In this document: positions 16,522 to 24,329 of the stretch, one piece after another | How the letters are laid out: the number at the start of each line of letters is the position of its first letter | How positions within the stretch are numbered: position 1 is the first letter of the stretch | Assembly: GCA_035760665.1 (NCBI GenBank) | Contig: DASTSN010000089.1 | Location: forward strand, 1-33,432 | Length of the DNA stretch: 33,432 bases | DNA from: DASTSN01 sp035760665 | GTDB taxonomy: Bacteria > Bacteroidota > Bacteroidia > Chitinophagales > Chitinophagaceae | Direction: 5' to 3' | Notes under the pieces: model-generated | Seen by the model: the letters and a program-made list of their open reading frames with translations, nothing else | What the model was told of the DNA's origin: nothing | Databases searched by the model: none | Program-made: the position numbers and the translations under genes

Positions 16522-17352
16522 TTAGTGCTTTTTCAATGCATTCAAAAAGGTATATACGTAAGCAATCTGCCAGCTTTGCTTTGTCATTCTATCCATATTC
16601 CCACTTAACTGAAAACGGTAACCAATATTGAGCTTTGAAATACTGTTAAAAATAAATTGCACTGCCGGGGCCAGGTCCCAATAATGCTGCCGCCGGTCCA
16701 GCGATTGCTGGCCCAATAACTCAACATAGAGATTGAGGTTTGTCTGCCGGTAATCCCTGTATTGAACTGGCAACAGCAAAAACCCTGCAGACAAGCTATA
16801 ATTCATCGCCTGGTAATTCCGCTGAGGTATATAGAAAGATTTATGATTCCGTGAGCTGTCAAATACCTGTACATGACTGATATTCGCAGAAATGGCTAAT
16901 TTATTAATCAATTGAGTGGCCACCAGGCCGGCTTCCATACCGCTTTTATCACCGCCAAGATTGATGTCATCAAAATGAAACGGGCTCCGGGAATAAGCCC
17001 CCTTTGCAAAAGCAGCCATCCGGAAATGCCGGTGTACATCATCCCGCGATAAGAAACGGTATTTAATGTATGCATAGGCTGATTCCCATCGTAAGTTGGG
17101 GCTGTTCATATCCGATAAGCTATTTCCAATTTGCAACATAACTTTTTTGCTGATGCCAAATTGCACTTCCGGTGTATAGCGTTGCAGGAAACGATTGGCA
17201 GCCGCCGCGTTTTTAGTAATAAAATTGGTTCCCAATTTCAGTCCCAGCGAATGAGCAGGCATATTTGAAGCCGGTTCGGTAAAAACATAAAGCTCCTGGG
17301 CACTGCCATGCACTACGACAAAAAGCAGCAACCATAAAAAATTTCTTTTCAT
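16522..17352 (-). CDS. Exported outer-membrane beta-barrel-like protein in the metal block
   Basis: 276 residues from ATG 17352; an in-frame ATG at 17361 would add only MGV. A signal peptide (KRNF, a hydrophobic core, then GSAQ) is followed by alternating hydrophobic/polar strands such as HSLGLKLGTNFI, YTPEVQFGISKKVMLQIGNSL, YAYIKYRFL and LNLYVELLGQQSL, ending in an aromatic-rich strand (WQIAYVYTFLNAL). This pattern and the absence of any enzyme motif suggest an 8-14-strand outer-membrane barrel. No named family recognised. It follows the thioredoxin gene by 16 bases (7 from the earlier ATG), so the two are co-transcribed. Function unknown; position suggests metal stress at the outer membrane. 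Confidence 0.8.
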   Translation of the reverse strand: MKRNFLWLLLFVVVHGSAQELYVFTEPASNMPAHSLGLKLGTNFITKNAAAANRFLQRYTPEVQFGISKKVMLQIGNSLSDMNSPNLRWESAYAYIKYRFLSRDDVHRHFRMAAFAKGAYSRSPFHFDDINLGGDKSGMEAGLVATQLINKLAISANISHVQVFDSSRNHKSFYIPQRNYQAMNYSLSAGFLLLPVQYRDYRQTNLNLYVELLGQQSLDRRQHYWDLAPAVQFIFNSISKLNIGYRFQLSGNMDRMTKQSWQIAYVYTFLNALKKH

Positions 17353-17368
17353 TACACCCATTTAAAAA

Positions 17369-17860
17369 TCACTGACCTAATAAATCTTTCAGCGCATTTT
17401 CAAGCTCTTTTTTTTCCGGATCAATCGCTACAACTCTGCCAGTCTTATCAAGGAGATAGGAGGTCGGAATCTGGTAAATTTTCCATTGTAATACGGTCTT
17501 AGCATCCCAGCCACCGTCATCGTTAACCTGCAGCCAGTTTATTTTATCCTTTTTAACCGCTTTAATCCAGTCTTTACGATCTTCATCCAGCGATACGCCT
17601 AAAATTTCGAATCCCTTATCCTTATACTTTGGATACAATTTTACAAGACGCCTGTTCGATAACCTGCAGGGACCGCACCAGGAAGCCCAAAAATCAATTA
17701 ACACCACTTTCCCTTTGAGCGAAGACAGTTTTACCAACGCAGCTGATTGATTTGGCAATGCAATCTCATATGCCGTTTCACCAATCTGTGGTTGAGCGCT
17801 TACAACAATTGAACAACCTGATACCAATACAATCAGAATTACTTGTTTAAGGTTTTTCAT
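17369..17860 (-). CDS. TlpA-family exported thioredoxin
   Basis: 163 residues. After an N-terminal signal segment comes one thioredoxin-like domain of the AhpC/TSA-TlpA type: LKGKVVLIDFWASWCGPCR with Cys62 and Cys65, the LGVSLDEDR loop, and the cis-Pro in IPTSYLLD (Pro132). Export could be by ordinary cleavage at SAQ (21-23) or as a lipoprotein at Cys16 in LVSGC; the hydrophobic run after Cys16 favours the former. It probably reduces or exchanges disulfides in the periplasm. Between two Cys-rich HMA-like proteins and an envelope protein, a likely job is keeping metal-binding cysteines reduced (inference). A hairpin terminator separates it from the HMA-like gene upstream. Confidence 0.92.
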   Translation of the reverse strand: MKNLKQVILIVLVSGCSIVVSAQPQIGETAYEIALPNQSAALVKLSSLKGKVVLIDFWASWCGPCRLSNRRLVKLYPKYKDKGFEILGVSLDEDRKDWIKAVKKDKINWLQVNDDGGWDAKTVLQWKIYQIPTSYLLDKTGRVVAIDPEKKELENALKDLLGQ

Positions 17861-17880
17861 AAAAAACTTTTTGGAAAATT

Positions 17881-17912
17881 AAACACTTCCGTGAAACATC
17901 ACGGAAGTGTTT
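17881..17912 (-). terminator. Hairpin terminator after the HMA-like gene
   Basis: A perfect 13-bp stem (17881-17893 with 17900-17912) and a 6-base loop, five bases after the stop codon of the HMA-like gene. On the minus strand the stem ends in TTT and is followed by AATTTT, so termination may be partial, letting some transcription pass into the thioredoxin gene. Confidence 0.75.
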
Positions 17913-17917
17913 TGCAT

Positions 17918-18463
17918 TTAAATGGTAACGTGATAAATCCTGGTTTGCGACACGATATGATCTTTCAGGCAACACTGGTCTGCACGCCCGGTAAGCAGGC
18001 AGCTCATATGGGTATAGCGGCTCATTTTTTTGAAGGTTTTTGCCGGTACAAAATTTTTGTCAACAATTGTCAGGGTTTTCTCACCATTCAACTCCTGGCT
18101 GTTAACATTTATAAAGTGAAACACCTTACCGCCAATTGTTACATGACCATCATTGATAACTTTCACATGAGTAAACGAACCGGTGAGTGTCAGGTTAGCA
18201 ACTGAAAAGCCGGCGTCTTCCACCGCGTTTTTAATAGCATCAATATCCGGTTGTTTGTTATCGCTAAATTGGATATCGAACGCGGCATTTTTGATATCCG
18301 ATTTTACCTGGCTGACAAATGGTAAAGCCTTCAATGCTTTGTAAATTGCATTATTGCATAAGGAACAAGTCAGCCCGCTTGCCTGTACTGTCGCTTTAGA
18401 AAACTGGGCATTAACAACAACCGTTGCCAAGGTTACACCCAGCAATAAAAAAAGTTTTTTCAT
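17918..18463 (-). CDS. Exported HMA-domain protein with Cys-containing C-terminal tail
   Basis: 181 residues. The signal peptide ends at VNAQ (17-20). The HMA-like domain follows at about 22-92, with the metal site GLTCSLC (Cys33, Cys36) and the typical KSDIKNAAFDIQF and AIKNAVEDAGF segments. The remainder (93-181) is a small beta-rich region ending with a Cys cluster: Cys155 in HMSCLL and Cys164-Cys165 in DQCCLKD. HMA domains bind Cu(I), Zn, Cd or Hg through the CxxC pair. Being exported, this one probably takes metal in the periplasm rather than delivering it to a cytoplasmic pump domain (inference). It begins 31 bases after the next HMA-like gene, with which it should be co-transcribed. 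Confidence 0.88.
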   Translation of the reverse strand: MKKLFLLLGVTLATVVVNAQFSKATVQASGLTCSLCNNAIYKALKALPFVSQVKSDIKNAAFDIQFSDNKQPDIDAIKNAVEDAGFSVANLTLTGSFTHVKVINDGHVTIGGKVFHFINVNSQELNGEKTLTIVDKNFVPAKTFKKMSRYTHMSCLLTGRADQCCLKDHIVSQTRIYHVTI

Positions 18464-18494
18464 TTAATTGTTATTTATCATTGAATGAATGTAT

Positions 18495-18995
18495 TTATCC
18501 TTTCTTACAGCAAGCCGCTGCTGTTACATTAGCACAGGATTTGCCTGGCATCTTACTCATTGAGGTTTTCATTTTTTCACAGGCCATTTCACCCTTGCAT
18601 TTTTCCATACAGGCTTGTTCATTTCCTTCACATGCTTTATTACAGCAGTTCTGCATTCTGTTAGTGCGTTGATATTGACAGCATTCGTCCAGGGCTTTGT
18701 ATGCACCTACAGTGGATTTAAAGAGGGGCGTATCGTAGCCGGCTGCTGCAATCAATTGTTGCATCCTGGCTAAACTGCTTTGGTTTACATTGTATCTCAC
18801 TTGTAATACCTGTGTTTGTTTATCCCACCGGGCGGCATAGGCGCCAGCTTTTTTAGCAGCTTTTTCAATTTTGGTTTTACATATATCACAGTTGCCAGGC
18901 ACTGCAAAGGTTTCGGTGCGTATTTTTTGAGAAAACCCATTTGTGGTTGTAAAAAGTAAACCGGTGATAAGGAATAACATGATACACTTATTCAT
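18495..18995 (-). CDS. Exported HMA-like protein with Cys/Met-rich C-terminus
   Basis: 166 residues. A signal peptide ends near GFSQ (20-23). An HMA-like domain follows at about 26-92 with VPGNCDIC (Cys36, Cys39), then IEKAAKKAGAYAARWD and LQVRYN. The last 62 residues hold 11 cysteines (105, 106, 117, 118, 122, 129, 133, 139, 154, 162, 163) and six methionines among Lys and Glu. This is a metallothionein-like tail that I do not recognise as a named domain. The likely role is periplasmic binding of a soft metal, possibly handing it to the RND pump (inference). It is the first of two tandem HMA-like genes and lies 31 bases before the second. Confidence 0.85.
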   Translation of the reverse strand: MNKCIMLFLITGLLFTTTNGFSQKIRTETFAVPGNCDICKTKIEKAAKKAGAYAARWDKQTQVLQVRYNVNQSSLARMQQLIAAAGYDTPLFKSTVGAYKALDECCQYQRTNRMQNCCNKACEGNEQACMEKCKGEMACEKMKTSMSKMPGKSCANVTAAACCKKG

Positions 18996-19084
18996 AATAA
19001 AGTTTTTGCGTTATAGAAATCAATTCACGTCATACGGCAATACTGTTTAAATAGCAAGCATTGCCTATCCAATTATTCGAAAGC

Positions 19085-19477
19085 TCAGATTCTAAATACG
19101 CAATTTCTTAGATAAGTGTCCTGGCGGTTGGGTAAAGGAGGTGAATGAGCAAGATTTTTATTTGTTACCGCATTATCGCAGGATAAAGAGAAATTGAATA
19201 CTTGTGTTTTCACCAGCATTTTCTCAAGCGAAGAGAGGCGAAAGGAAAAACCAGCCTTGTGCTGATCCGCATGTAACTTTATCAGTTTTACCTGGTCATG
19301 ACAACAGTTATTCCCCTGTTTCTTAGGCATGCTGCATTTATCGCAAAACCGACTGGAGTTCGTCAAGCCGAAATCAGCTGACGCAAACCTGTCCATGCAG
19401 TAATGCAGGTTTATGACCACGCCGCTGCTAACAGCGAAGTATATAATGGCCAGTATAAACAGGGCAATTTTTTTCAT
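19085..19477 (-). CDS. Small Cys-containing exported protein of the metal block
   Basis: 130 residues from ATG 19477; a GTG at 19486 overlaps the promoter and is unlikely. The N-terminal membrane/signal segment (KKIALFILAIIYFAVSS) is followed by INLHYCMDR, then FCDKCSMPKK and NNCCHDQVKLIKLHADQH, then a Ser/Leu-rich part with one more Cys. The order HYC ... CxxC ... CC with nearby His recalls short Bacteroidota proteins that accompany metal-efflux genes; I know no function for them. The Cys and His layout suggests metal binding outside the cytoplasm. It begins the minus-strand metal block, with its own perfect -7 box. Confidence 0.8.
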   Translation of the reverse strand: MKKIALFILAIIYFAVSSGVVINLHYCMDRFASADFGLTNSSRFCDKCSMPKKQGNNCCHDQVKLIKLHADQHKAGFSFRLSSLEKMLVKTQVFNFSLSCDNAVTNKNLAHSPPLPNRQDTYLRNCVFRI

Positions 19478-19485
19478 TTGCTTCA

Positions 19486-19493
19486 CAAAAATA
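19486..19493 (-). promoter_or_regulatory. Predicted -7 box TATTTTTG before the small Cys protein
   Basis: A perfect TAnnTTTG on the minus strand, 8 bases before the ATG at 19477. The mRNA leader should be only a few bases long. Confidence 0.5.
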
Positions 19494-19557
19494 CTAAGAG
19501 ACGCAATATTTAAAACGCCCGGATTCGGATTATTATTATTAAGCGGGATTTTTTCTT

Positions 19558-21564
19558 TTAATTAACAAAGCTCCAGTAAATACCCAGCCTGATTTGCAAT
19601 CCCGGGTAGGGATAACCGGGTGCAGCCAAGTTGTTTTTTGTAAAACCAAAGCCGCCGAGGTTGTTGATCGTGTTGAGATTAGATACGTTGAAAAAAGCCT
19701 TAAACGAACGAATCCGGAAATTAAGAAACAGGGAAACATCGGGCCTGTTGGCGATCTGCAAGCTATCCTGGTAAAAAAACTGGCCCAGCAAAGGAGAATA
19801 GCCATCCGCGTTATAAGGGGTATGATATTTTACTTCAATGCCGGTTGATAAATTCAGGTTTTTATAAAACACCCCTTCAAAAGCCAGGCGATTACGCGTA
19901 AATAGTAATGGAACGTTTACTTGCACATTGCCGGTTTTCTGTTGCAGGTAAATATCGGCATACCAATTCCAGTGACGGCCTATTCGAAATACTTTTTGCA
20001 GGGAAATCCGCAACAAGTTAAACAAAGCATTTTCCTGGTTTAGTTTATAATAACTGGTCAGGTACATATAATTACTCACCAGGTAATAATCGCCGGACAA
20101 TTTTAACTGCAGGGCCGGGTTGATAAACGAGGCGAAAATATGACTGGTATTTTCTTTCTTAAACGATTGAAGTGTATCCAGGTAAAAACTGCTGCGGCTG
20201 TCAAAGAGGAAGGAAGGTGATTTGTTGACATTTTCAAAACCTGCCTTCAGGTAGCCAAGTTTTTTCCCCACATAACTTTGCAAACTGATATGTCCTTCAT
20301 AATCGCCGGCATTCAGCCCTGTAAAATAAAGCCTCCCCATGGCTTCGATATCCCACTTTTGGTTACGGGTGCGGTTCCGGTATTCGCCATGACCGATAAT
20401 ATTGTAAAAAGATTTTGCTGATTGTGTAAACGACCCGCTGAGATTTTGCACAGACGCACCAACTTTTATGAATTGTTGCAGGTTTTTAGCATCCGGGAAC
20501 TGGTAAATAGAGAAATCGTTCACAAACTCCCTCCATTGATCCCGCACAGCAACACTGTCAAACGAATTGGGGAGCGTATAGTCATAATAATCGCTGTAAT
20601 AAACCGAATCGGCGGCGTAATCAATAAACTGGTAATTGTATTTGCTGTATGAAAAACTGTGTTCAAAACGCAAACGCGGGTAAAACAGGGGAATTACAGT
20701 GGAGTCGGTCACCAGCGAATCTTTTTTACCCAGGTCATATTGCTGGCGCATCAGAATGGTCATTTCACGGTAACGGTTACCTGTAGAAATTTTTGTACTG
20801 AAAAAATTCGTACCAAATGCCTGGTCACCGCCAATATTGGTAGGAATGTTAAAGCGATCTTTGAAGATGGGATCATTCAGGTAATCTTCATCATTCATAA
20901 TTCCGCCACTCTCTGCCGATTGCAGGCTGTTGGCCAGGATGAAAAAATAATTGGTATAGCGCCGTGATTTTGACTGGTACCTTGAGGTAAAGAGGTAATT
21001 GTTATGGTTTGTTTTCTGGTTTTTAAAAAATCCGGGAGAATTGATCAGCCGGTAATTAAACGACGCGTTCCAGTCGGGTTTGATATTTTGCGTATGCAGC
21101 ACTTCAATGATTTGCTCAGACCGGCTGCCCAGCAGGTAATTCAGTTCGGTGTACGGGCGGGTAGTATTGAAAAACCGAATTTTGTCAGGCGTCCATTTAT
21201 AAATGTCAAAAGCATGAAAACCGGGATCCCAGCCGGCTTTCATTGTTGGTTCAAAGAGTATGGAACGGGATGCTGTGCCGTCATTCCCCAGGTACACATT
21301 GGTAGCCGGTATGGGAAAGCGCAGGGTAAAATCGTTCACCGACGAATCCAGCTTATAATTACGGCTCGAGTCTAAATAGCGGAAAAAAATGGTGATCGAA
21401 TCTTCCAGTTTATCGCGGCGCCGCAGGCTGTCGTTTCCTGCCGAACCGCCCATGCTCCTGAAATTACGGCCAAGGTTTCCAAGTCGCTGTGGCAACTGGG
21501 CATTAGCCGCCATTGAACAACCAATGCAGCACAACAAAAACAGGTATGTGATTTTTTTAACCAG
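19558..21564 (-). CDS. Putative porin (Bacteroidota outer-membrane family), no ATG at the natural start
   Basis: About 668 residues. The signal peptide is clear (VKKITYLF, a hydrophobic Cys/Leu core, then SMAANAQ), but no ATG precedes it: the frame opens after a TGA near 21600 and offers only CTG at 21564 or TTG at 21537 and 21534. The CTG keeps the Lys pair, so I place the start there. The mature part has a basic Gly/Arg-rich linker, then many amphipathic strands with aromatic ends (GVFYKNLNLSTGIEVKYHTPYN, FFNVSNLNTINN) and a C-terminal strand LQIRLGIYWSFVN. This matches the Bacteroidota putative porin family as I know it; substrates are unknown. It follows the nucleoside phosphorylase by 64 bases and may be co-transcribed. 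Confidence 0.88.
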   Translation of the reverse strand: MVKKITYLFLLCCIGCSMAANAQLPQRLGNLGRNFRSMGGSAGNDSLRRRDKLEDSITIFFRYLDSSRNYKLDSSVNDFTLRFPIPATNVYLGNDGTASRSILFEPTMKAGWDPGFHAFDIYKWTPDKIRFFNTTRPYTELNYLLGSRSEQIIEVLHTQNIKPDWNASFNYRLINSPGFFKNQKTNHNNYLFTSRYQSKSRRYTNYFFILANSLQSAESGGIMNDEDYLNDPIFKDRFNIPTNIGGDQAFGTNFFSTKISTGNRYREMTILMRQQYDLGKKDSLVTDSTVIPLFYPRLRFEHSFSYSKYNYQFIDYAADSVYYSDYYDYTLPNSFDSVAVRDQWREFVNDFSIYQFPDAKNLQQFIKVGASVQNLSGSFTQSAKSFYNIIGHGEYRNRTRNQKWDIEAMGRLYFTGLNAGDYEGHISLQSYVGKKLGYLKAGFENVNKSPSFLFDSRSSFYLDTLQSFKKENTSHIFASFINPALQLKLSGDYYLVSNYMYLTSYYKLNQENALFNLLRISLQKVFRIGRHWNWYADIYLQQKTGNVQVNVPLLFTRNRLAFEGVFYKNLNLSTGIEVKYHTPYNADGYSPLLGQFFYQDSLQIANRPDVSLFLNFRIRSFKAFFNVSNLNTINNLGGFGFTKNNLAAPGYPYPGLQIRLGIYWSFVN

Positions 21565-21628
21565 TTTGATACGATTAAATTCTGCGGAAAAATAATGCAG
21601 TCAAAATACTATTCCGGTTATGGTAAAG

Positions 21629-22453
21629 TTAAATGACAGCTATCAGTTCCCGGAAGATAGCAGCAAATACAGGCTCAGCCTGCTTTGCGGCCTGTAACAC
21701 TTCTTCGTGCGAGATGGTGTTTTCTTCCTCACGGATGCCCATATCTGTGATTACACTCATTGCAAAGACCGGTAGTCCCATATGCCGTGCAGTTATGCAC
21801 TCTTGTACAGTACTCATGCCCACAGCATCGCCACCAAGGATATGCACAGCTTTGTATTCGGCTCTTGTTTCAAACGTTGGACCCGTAACACCGTAATACA
21901 CTCCTTCCCGTACTTGCACATGTAACCGTGCTGCCACTTCTTTTGCTTTTTGAATAAAGGCTTTACTGTAAGGCTCGCTCATATCCGGAAACCGCGGGCC
22001 CAACTCGTCAATATTTTTGCCGATCAGGGGATTCCTGGTGTCGAAGCTGATGTGATCTTTTATAATCATCAGGTCGCCTACTTTGAACCCCGGATTTACA
22101 CCGCCTGCAGCATTGGACAACAACAAGGCTTCAATGCCCAGCTGTTTCATCACCCGAATGGGATAAACCACCTGCTCCGGTGTATATCCCTCATAAAAAT
22201 GAAAACGACCGGCCATGCAAATCACTTTCTTGCCACTGATATTGCCTAAGATCAGTTTACCCTTGTGCCCCTCAACCGTTGAGACCGGGAAATGAGGAAT
22301 CTGGTTATAGGGGATTTCTGTTTCCACGGCAATCTGATCGCTGAAATTTCCCAGCCCGCTTCCTAATACAATACCAACCTGTGGCGTAAAGGGATGGAGT
22401 TTAGAAATATAGGCAACCGTTTCTTTAAGCTGATCCATGACAGAAAGAGACAT
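21629..22453 (-). CDS. Purine nucleoside phosphorylase, trimeric PNP family
   Basis: 274 residues, the usual length of the trimeric (class I) family. Seen: GIVLGSGLGNF (phosphate loop), GRFHFYEGY, LLSNAAGGVN, GPTFETRAEY with Glu195, and the closing segment VFAMSVITDMG. Counting from Glu195, Asp237 falls exactly where human PNP has Asn243, the residue that selects 6-oxopurines. The enzyme splits purine nucleosides with phosphate into base and ribose-1-phosphate in the cytoplasm, for purine salvage. The ATG at 22453 is used here; ATG 22438 (MDQLK) is also possible. A perfect TATATTTG box lies 19 bases upstream. The family is certain; base preference may be broader than guanosine/inosine. Confidence 0.95.
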   Translation of the reverse strand: MSLSVMDQLKETVAYISKLHPFTPQVGIVLGSGLGNFSDQIAVETEIPYNQIPHFPVSTVEGHKGKLILGNISGKKVICMAGRFHFYEGYTPEQVVYPIRVMKQLGIEALLLSNAAGGVNPGFKVGDLMIIKDHISFDTRNPLIGKNIDELGPRFPDMSEPYSKAFIQKAKEVAARLHVQVREGVYYGVTGPTFETRAEYKAVHILGGDAVGMSTVQECITARHMGLPVFAMSVITDMGIREEENTISHEEVLQAAKQAEPVFAAIFRELIAVI

Positions 22454-22472
22454 ATAACAAATTTTGAACCTG

Positions 22473-22480
22473 CAAATATA
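22473..22480 (-). promoter_or_regulatory. Predicted -7 box TATATTTG of the purine nucleoside phosphorylase gene
   Basis: A perfect TAnnTTTG on the minus strand, 19 bases before the ATG. A TTTG at 22497-22500 (minus strand) could be the -33 box, with a somewhat short 16-base spacer. Confidence 0.55.
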
Positions 22481-22605
22481 TGCGATATGCTGTCAACAAA
22501 CAGAGCTTTCCACAGAGCATCCCTACGGTGTAACATATTAATAAAATCACGCAGGAGTTATGTCATTTCCCGGCATAAAATACGTCCAACTCCATCCGAT
22601 TGAAT

Positions 22606-22613
22606 TATATTCG
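22606..22613 (+). promoter_or_regulatory. Possible -7 box of sucC, TATATTCG
   Basis: One mismatch to TAnnTTTG, 17 bases before the sucC ATG. No clear -33 TTG is visible. Confidence 0.35.
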
Positions 22614-22630
22614 CACAAAATTTTCAATTC

Positions 22631-23842
22631 ATGAATCTTCACGAATACCAGGCTAAAGAACTTTTAAAAAAGTACAATGTACCGGTGCAGGAAGGATTTG
22701 CCTGCAGTACTGTCCACGAAGTGGAAGACGCTTACCGGCAAATCAAAAGCCAGTTCGGCAACAGCTTTGCAGTGATAAAAGCCCAGATACATGCGGGTGG
22801 CCGCGGTAAGGGAAAAATCAAAGAGACAGGTATTAATGGGGTAAAAGTGGGCAAGAGTCTTGAAGAAATGACCGATTTCGCTAAAAAAATCCTGGGCGGC
22901 ACACTGGTAACCCTTCAAACCGGGCCGCAGGGGAAAATAGTAAATAAAGTATTGGTAGCGCAGGATATGTATTACGATGGTCCAAGTGACCGAAAAGAGT
23001 TTTATCTCTCTATTCTCCTCGATCGTGCCAAGGGGCAAAACGTAATTATGTACAGTACAGAAGGTGGCATGAATATCGAAGATGTAGCGCATGATACACC
23101 GGAAAAGATTTTTAAAGAATGGGTGCATCCCGGTGGCGGTCTCCTACCCTTCCAGGCCCGGAAAATAGCGTTTAACCTTGGGCTTTCCGGCGAGGCTTTC
23201 AAAAACATGGTAAAATTTGTAACCAACTTATACAACGCCTACGTTGGTCTTGACTGCTCTATGCTGGAGATCAACCCGCTGTTCAAGGCTGCCGACAATA
23301 AAATTGTAGCTGTTGACTGCAAAATGAATCTTGATGAAAATGCCCTGATCAGGCACGCAGACCTGGCTTCACTGCGAGACATTTCTGAAGAAGATCCTAC
23401 GGAGGTAGAAGCTGGTAAATACAACCTGAATTTTGTGAAACTCGATGGCAATGTTGGCTGCATGGTTAACGGTGCCGGGCTTGCTATGGCTACGATGGAT
23501 ATGATCAAACTCAGCGGCGGAGAACCTGCCAACTTCCTGGATGTAGGGGGTACAGCTAATGCACAAACGGTGGAAGCCGGATTCAAAATCATCATGAAGG
23601 ATCCGAATGTAAAAGCCATCCTGATCAATATCTTCGGCGGTATTGTTCGCTGCGACCGTGTAGCAGCCGGCGTGATCGAAGCGTATAAAAACCTGGGCAA
23701 TATCAATATTCCCATTATTGTACGTTTGCAGGGCACTAATGCTGAAGAAGCCAAAAAACTTATTGACGAAAGTGGCTTAAAAGTGCAAAGCGCCATCCTG
23801 CTAAGCGAAGCTGCAGCACTGGTGAAAAAAGCTGTTGCATAA
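22631..23842 (+). CDS. sucC: Succinyl-CoA synthetase (ADP/GDP-forming) beta subunit
   Basis: 403 residues. The N-terminal ATP-grasp domain opens with MNLHEYQAKELLKKYNVPV and KAQIHAGGRGKGK, with LEINPLF and DCKMNLDENA at the metal site. The C-terminal CoA-ligase domain has GNVGCMVNGAGLAMATMD, NFLDVGGTA and NIFGGIVRCDRVA. With the alpha subunit it makes succinate and a nucleoside triphosphate from succinyl-CoA in the TCA cycle. sucD is not next to it; the following gene is an acylphosphatase after a terminator. The ATG at 22631 is the family start. Confidence 0.98.
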   Translation: MNLHEYQAKELLKKYNVPVQEGFACSTVHEVEDAYRQIKSQFGNSFAVIKAQIHAGGRGKGKIKETGINGVKVGKSLEEMTDFAKKILGGTLVTLQTGPQGKIVNKVLVAQDMYYDGPSDRKEFYLSILLDRAKGQNVIMYSTEGGMNIEDVAHDTPEKIFKEWVHPGGGLLPFQARKIAFNLGLSGEAFKNMVKFVTNLYNAYVGLDCSMLEINPLFKAADNKIVAVDCKMNLDENALIRHADLASLRDISEEDPTEVEAGKYNLNFVKLDGNVGCMVNGAGLAMATMDMIKLSGGEPANFLDVGGTANAQTVEAGFKIIMKDPNVKAILINIFGGIVRCDRVAAGVIEAYKNLGNINIPIIVRLQGTNAEEAKKLIDESGLKVQSAILLSEAAALVKKAVA

Positions 23843-23861
23843 ACAAGCTGAAAAAAATGGT

Positions 23862-23893
23862 AAAAAAATCTCATCATATGATGAGATTTTTTT
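23862..23893 (+). terminator. Intrinsic terminator of sucC
   Basis: A perfect 16-bp inverted repeat (23862-23877 with 23878-23893), A-rich on the left and T-rich on the right with a TCTCATCAT core, 20 bases after the sucC stop. The right arm ends in eight T. The tight centre must open to form a loop. Confidence 0.85.
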
Positions 23894-23949
23894 TGTGCTT
23901 ACATTCAGTTTATTGACTTACCACCAATGATTTCTTTTTAAATTGCCGT

Positions 23950-24225
23950 ATGCTTCAAACCATCCGGTTCATCATCTCGGGTAAAGTACAAGGTGTATTT
24001 TACCGGCAGGCAACAAAGGAAAAGGCACAGGAGCTGAAGATCAGCGGTACAGTACGCAACCTGCCCAACGGAGATGTGGAGATCATAGCATCTGCGAGCC
24101 CTGAGCAATTACAATTATTCCGTGAATGGTGCCAGCAAGGCCCGCCCCGGGCAATTGTTCATAATATTGAAGCGACTCCCCTACCTTTACAACTGTACGA
24201 TTCTTTCACCATTATTCGTTTGTAA
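23950..24225 (+). CDS. acyP: Acylphosphatase
   Basis: 91 residues, the whole family length. The catalytic pair is present: Arg19 in GKVQGVFYRQ and Asn37 in GTVRNLPNGDVEI, 18 residues apart as in the human enzyme (Arg23, Asn41). The enzyme hydrolyses acyl phosphates such as acetyl phosphate or 1,3-bisphosphoglycerate in the cytoplasm. It lies between the sucC terminator and the DUF1080 gene, 104 bases before the latter, so it may be transcribed alone or with it. Confidence 0.95.
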   Translation: MLQTIRFIISGKVQGVFYRQATKEKAQELKISGTVRNLPNGDVEIIASASPEQLQLFREWCQQGPPRAIVHNIEATPLPLQLYDSFTIIRL

Positions 24226-24329
24226 AACCAGGTAAAAGAATGAGCGGTATTTTTATAAAACTATCGCACAGCAATAAGCGAAAAAAATTATTGCCTTTTT
24301 CACTTGATCTATTTCACACAATAAATACT

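Noticed and set aside
19530..19545. A short TTA trinucleotide run between the porin and the small Cys protein genes
   Set aside because: Only a few units long and not near a start codon; ordinary low-complexity sequence.
22631..23842. sucC without sucD as a sign of gene loss
   Set aside because: The two subunit genes are often unlinked in Bacteroidota, so its absence from this window means little.
23239..23877. A 212-codon open frame antisense to sucC
   Set aside because: It lies fully opposite a certain housekeeping gene and reads as low-complexity Ser/Thr/Pro sequence; a frame effect of the sucC codon pattern.
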